This document shows positions 62,165 to 64,000 of a DNA stretch of 64,000 nt, piece by piece. The notes under the pieces are model-generated. The model was given only the letters and a program-made list of their open reading frames with translations. It had not been told where the DNA came from and did not search any database. Numbering within the stretch: the first letter of the stretch is position 1; each line of letters starts with the position of its first letter. The position numbers and the translations under genes are program-made. This DNA is from Candidatus Fermentibacter sp. (GTDB lineage: Bacteria > Fermentibacterota > Fermentibacteria > Fermentibacterales > Fermentibacteraceae): positions 1 through 64,000 of the forward strand of contig JAUCPW010000060.1 in NCBI GenBank assembly GCA_030373045.1, given 5' to 3'.

Positions 62165-62224
62165 GCCAGTCCTCCCGTCGATACGGTCGATCCCGATCCG
62201 CGGCTCGCGCCGCGGAGCCTGCCT

Positions 62225-63049
62225 TCAGCGAACCGTCTCCGACGGCGCGGCGCTCCCGCCGCCGCCGGAGTCCTTGGTGCCGTCACCCATGACGTAGACG
62301 TCGAAGAAGGTCTGGAAGTTCAGCCTGTTGTCGGCGGAGCAGGTGTCGAGGTAGGTCATCCCCGACTCGGTGACCCTGGCCGAGACGTTCTCGTTCGCGG
62401 CCAGGGCCCTGAGGACCGCAGCGGTCGTGGGGAATCGGAACGAGACCTCGTAGCCGCCCGAGGCGAGCTGCACGGGCGTCACGCAGGCGGCGGAACCCAG
62501 TGTGAACCTCGCGAACGGCGCACCGTCGGCCTCGAGGCGCAGGACCTCGGGCGAGCCCTGGACGTCGAGCCATGTTTCGTGGCTCGTGAGCACCAGTGTC
62601 AGGAAGTACTCGCACTCACCGGAGGAGATGTCGCGCCATGTCTCCGGGTTGAGCGAGATGCCGCGGGGGCTCTCCTCGGGGATGGCGCTCCGCCTGCCGT
62701 TGATCCCGTTCCCGAGGACTCGGTAGATCACGAGCGAATCGATGGTCGAGACGATCGTTTCCAGGCGGGCGGTGCCGGGCGTGAGCGTCTGCACCGAGGA
62801 CCAGCGCCCGGGGATGATCGCACCCGTCCCCGAAGTGTCGGGGGGGACCGGCTGGACGGTGTCTCCGGAACCCGGGCCGGGGATGTGGGGTCCGGGCGGC
62901 ACCGGGGTCCCGGATGAGGGCTTCACCACGAAGACGGTGTCCGGTCCGGGCTTTCCGGTATCCCCGTAGTTGTAGATGATGGTGGTGCTGGTGCACCCCG
63001 GCAGCAGCAGCAGGGATGCAATCCCGAAGAAGAGCACGATCCTCGTCAA
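62225..63049 (-). CDS. lipoprotein of unknown function
   Basis: A 274-aa predicted lipoprotein: signal with lipobox LLLPGC (Cys19), a long proline/glycine-rich linker (about residues 30-85), and a beta-rich domain with two cysteines (GECEYF, SAACVTP) and a third late one (DTCSADN). The domain repeats short Val/Thr strands and may be Ig-like or bind a ligand. No family is recognised. A 57-base spacer separates it from the methyltransferase-like gene. Confidence 0.7.
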   Translation of the reverse strand: MTRIVLFFGIASLLLLPGCTSTTIIYNYGDTGKPGPDTVFVVKPSSGTPVPPGPHIPGPGSGDTVQPVPPDTSGTGAIIPGRWSSVQTLTPGTARLETIVSTIDSLVIYRVLGNGINGRRSAIPEESPRGISLNPETWRDISSGECEYFLTLVLTSHETWLDVQGSPEVLRLEADGAPFARFTLGSAACVTPVQLASGGYEVSFRFPTTAAVLRALAANENVSARVTESGMTYLDTCSADNRLNFQTFFDVYVMGDGTKDSGGGGSAAPSETVR

Positions 63050-63115
63050 GCCGGCCTCCTTGCCGATCCGCCCGACATGGGCGCAGCAATTATAGCCCGA
63101 GAGCCCCCCGGTGTT

Positions 63116-63811
63116 TCAGCCCGCGTCTCTGAAGAGCAGGAATCGCAGGCTCGCAGAGGGAGCGAAGCCGATCCTGGCCGCGCGCCTCCTCAGCCTCTCC
63201 CCCTCCGCGGCGAGTTCCCCGGCCCCGGGCGCGTCTTCCGGTATCCTGGCGGAATATGAATCGATGACGGCTCCGAGCCTCCCGATCTCCTCCGCTCCCG
63301 GAGAGGGACTTCCGCAGCCCTGCTTCGTACCCCGGCCGGCCCCGTCGTCGGTCCACGCCTCCAGGCGAAGCCCGTGTCCCGACAGGAGGCGGTGCATGGC
63401 CGCCCTCGTCATGGTCTCGAAGTGGGGGATCCCGTTCAGCCTGTCGATCCTGCCCCACCATGAGTGCATCAGCACGTGGGTCATTGACGGCCCCTTCTGC
63501 CCGTCCCGGTACATCTCGACCACGAGCATCGCCCCCCCGGGGCGGAGCAGTTCCGCCGCCCGGTCGACGACGATGGCGGGCCGCTCGAAGTGATGGAGCG
63601 AGTTGACCACAGATACGAGATCGGCCGATCCGGGCCTGATGGGGGGGTTCGATGCGTCGCCTGCCGCCAGCGGGAGCCCTGCCGCGTCATCCTGTGCCCG
63701 GGCCGCCCTGAGCGCCTTCAGGGACGAGTCGAAACCCACCGGGACCGAGCAGGAAGGGCAGGCCGCGAGTATCGCGCGGAGGGAGTCCCCCCTGCCCGTG
63801 GCCACGTCCAC
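63116..63811 (-). CDS. class I SAM-dependent methyltransferase, 5' end unresolved
   Basis: At least 231 aa. The methyltransferase core is clear: motif I VDVATGRGDSLRAIL right at the first usable start (GTG 63811), then VGFDSSLKAL, the DLVSVVNSLHHFERP motif and LRPGGAMLVVEM. Homology should begin about 25-30 residues earlier, and the frame stays open upstream to the window edge, coding TTRIPPVTPGDFDALLGRL just before motif I, but with no ATG, GTG or TTG. Either a rare start codon is used or a frameshift hides the true start; an ATG with GGAGG lies in another frame at about 63892. Substrate unknown; the pattern is that of Methyltransf_11/25 enzymes. Confidence 0.7.
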   Translation of the reverse strand: MDVATGRGDSLRAILAACPSCSVPVGFDSSLKALRAARAQDDAAGLPLAAGDASNPPIRPGSADLVSVVNSLHHFERPAIVVDRAAELLRPGGAMLVVEMYRDGQKGPSMTHVLMHSWWGRIDRLNGIPHFETMTRAAMHRLLSGHGLRLEAWTDDGAGRGTKQGCGSPSPGAEEIGRLGAVIDSYSARIPEDAPGAGELAAEGERLRRRAARIGFAPSASLRFLLFRDAG

Positions 63812-63875
63812 GCATATGCGGGGTTCGAGGCGCCCCAGGAGCGCATCGAAATCCCCGGGCGTGACCGGTGGGATC

Positions 63876-64000
63876 CTAGTGGTGATCCTGACATCCTCCG
63901 CCGTGGTGGCCGTGACCGGCGCAGACCGACCATGGGCCTGCCTTCGGGGCGCCGCCGGAGACCACGGCCGCGACAGCCTCGCCCACCGTGGAGGCCGAGA
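63876..64000 (-). CDS. 3' end of a NifX/MTH1175-like gene (5' part beyond the window)
   Basis: The last 40 codons of a gene entering from the right edge. The readable C-terminus contains STVGEAVAAVVSGG and a Cys/His-rich tail (SVCAGHGHHGGGCQDHH), the typical ending of dinitrogenase iron-molybdenum cofactor biosynthesis (NifX/NifB C-terminal, MTH1175) family proteins. The stop is TAG at 63876-63878. Such proteins carry iron-sulfur or molybdenum-type clusters but occur widely outside nitrogen fixers. It runs into the methyltransferase gene. Confidence 0.6.
   Translation of the reverse strand, partial: SASTVGEAVAAVVSGGAPKAGPWSVCAGHGHHGGGCQDHH

Overview
This is a very compact, visibly GC-rich bacterial chromosome segment carrying about 66 protein genes and one tRNA. 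No stretch over 300 bases lacks a gene, and most neighbouring same-strand genes overlap by 1-4 bases (ATGA, GTGA, TTGA or TGATG junctions), so translational coupling is the rule. The gene set points to a diderm bacterium: a type IV pilus secretin, lipoproteins, a sedoheptulose-7-phosphate isomerase and O-antigen-ligase-like proteins. It also points to an anaerobe or microaerophile that meets oxygen (flavodiiron protein, desulfoferrodoxin, ferritins, acetate kinase). The primary-type sigma factor is short and lacks region 1.1, as in Bacteroidetes/Chlorobi-type bacteria. With a tricorn protease homologue, a DUF2259 protein and frequent AGG arginine codons, this suggests an uncultured lineage of the FCB group (for example a Fermentibacterota-like candidate phylum). 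That placement is inference only.

Layout. 1-55 is a C homopolymer that looks like a sequence-end artefact. 69-7455 (minus): HD hydrolase, NADP-type isocitrate dehydrogenase, tricorn protease, methyltransferase, M23 peptidase, primary-like sigma factor. 7733-10072 (plus): surface-glycan genes (zinc-ribbon methyltransferase, a degenerate sugar nucleotidyltransferase, gmhA). 10069-18601 (minus): a type IV pilus alignment/secretin operon (fused PilM-PilN, a lipoprotein, PilO, a propeller-PilP fusion, PilQ) running on into rsmD, coaD, an aminotransferase and a zinc-ribbon gene, driven by a good sigma-70-type promoter at 18685-18713. 18794-21905 holds a small unknown gene and two glycosyltransferases.

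21902-30921 (minus): hisS, a membrane PP2C phosphatase, an oxygen-defence set (desulfoferrodoxin, ferritin, AhpD/fRMsr fusion, flavodiiron protein), an O-antigen-ligase-like protein and ackA. 31051-34511 (plus): DOMON lipoprotein, TudS-like/DUF1722 protein, class II photolyase, flavin reductase. 34585-36774 (minus): DUF169 protein, then an ECF sigma/anti-sigma/DUF6249 operon. 36901-38678 (plus): corA and a DUF2259 secreted protein.

38675-58743 (minus) is a long housekeeping block. It has, in transcription order, a 149-aa secreted protein, a membrane glycosyltransferase, a 48-aa ORF, a tyrosine phosphatase, a small membrane protein and MOSC; then tRNA-Val, thrS, infC, rpmI, rplT, a coiled-coil protein, zapA, rny, ymdB, ispA, dxs, nadK, recN, pgsA, smc, ftsY and an ABC ATPase. 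58862-64000: a secreted M1 metallopeptidase, then (minus) a thioferritin-like protein, a lipoprotein, a methyltransferase with an unresolved start, and the 3' end of a NifX-like gene.

I found no CRISPR array, insertion sequence, prophage or other mobile element. No wholly new multi-gene system is proven. The most unusual architecture is the rearranged pilus alignment operon with its PilM-PilN fusion, inserted lipoprotein and propeller-PilP lipoprotein. The AhpD/fRMsr redox fusion, a probable AUC start codon in infC, and shared CTAG double stop codons at three convergent gene ends also deserve attention.
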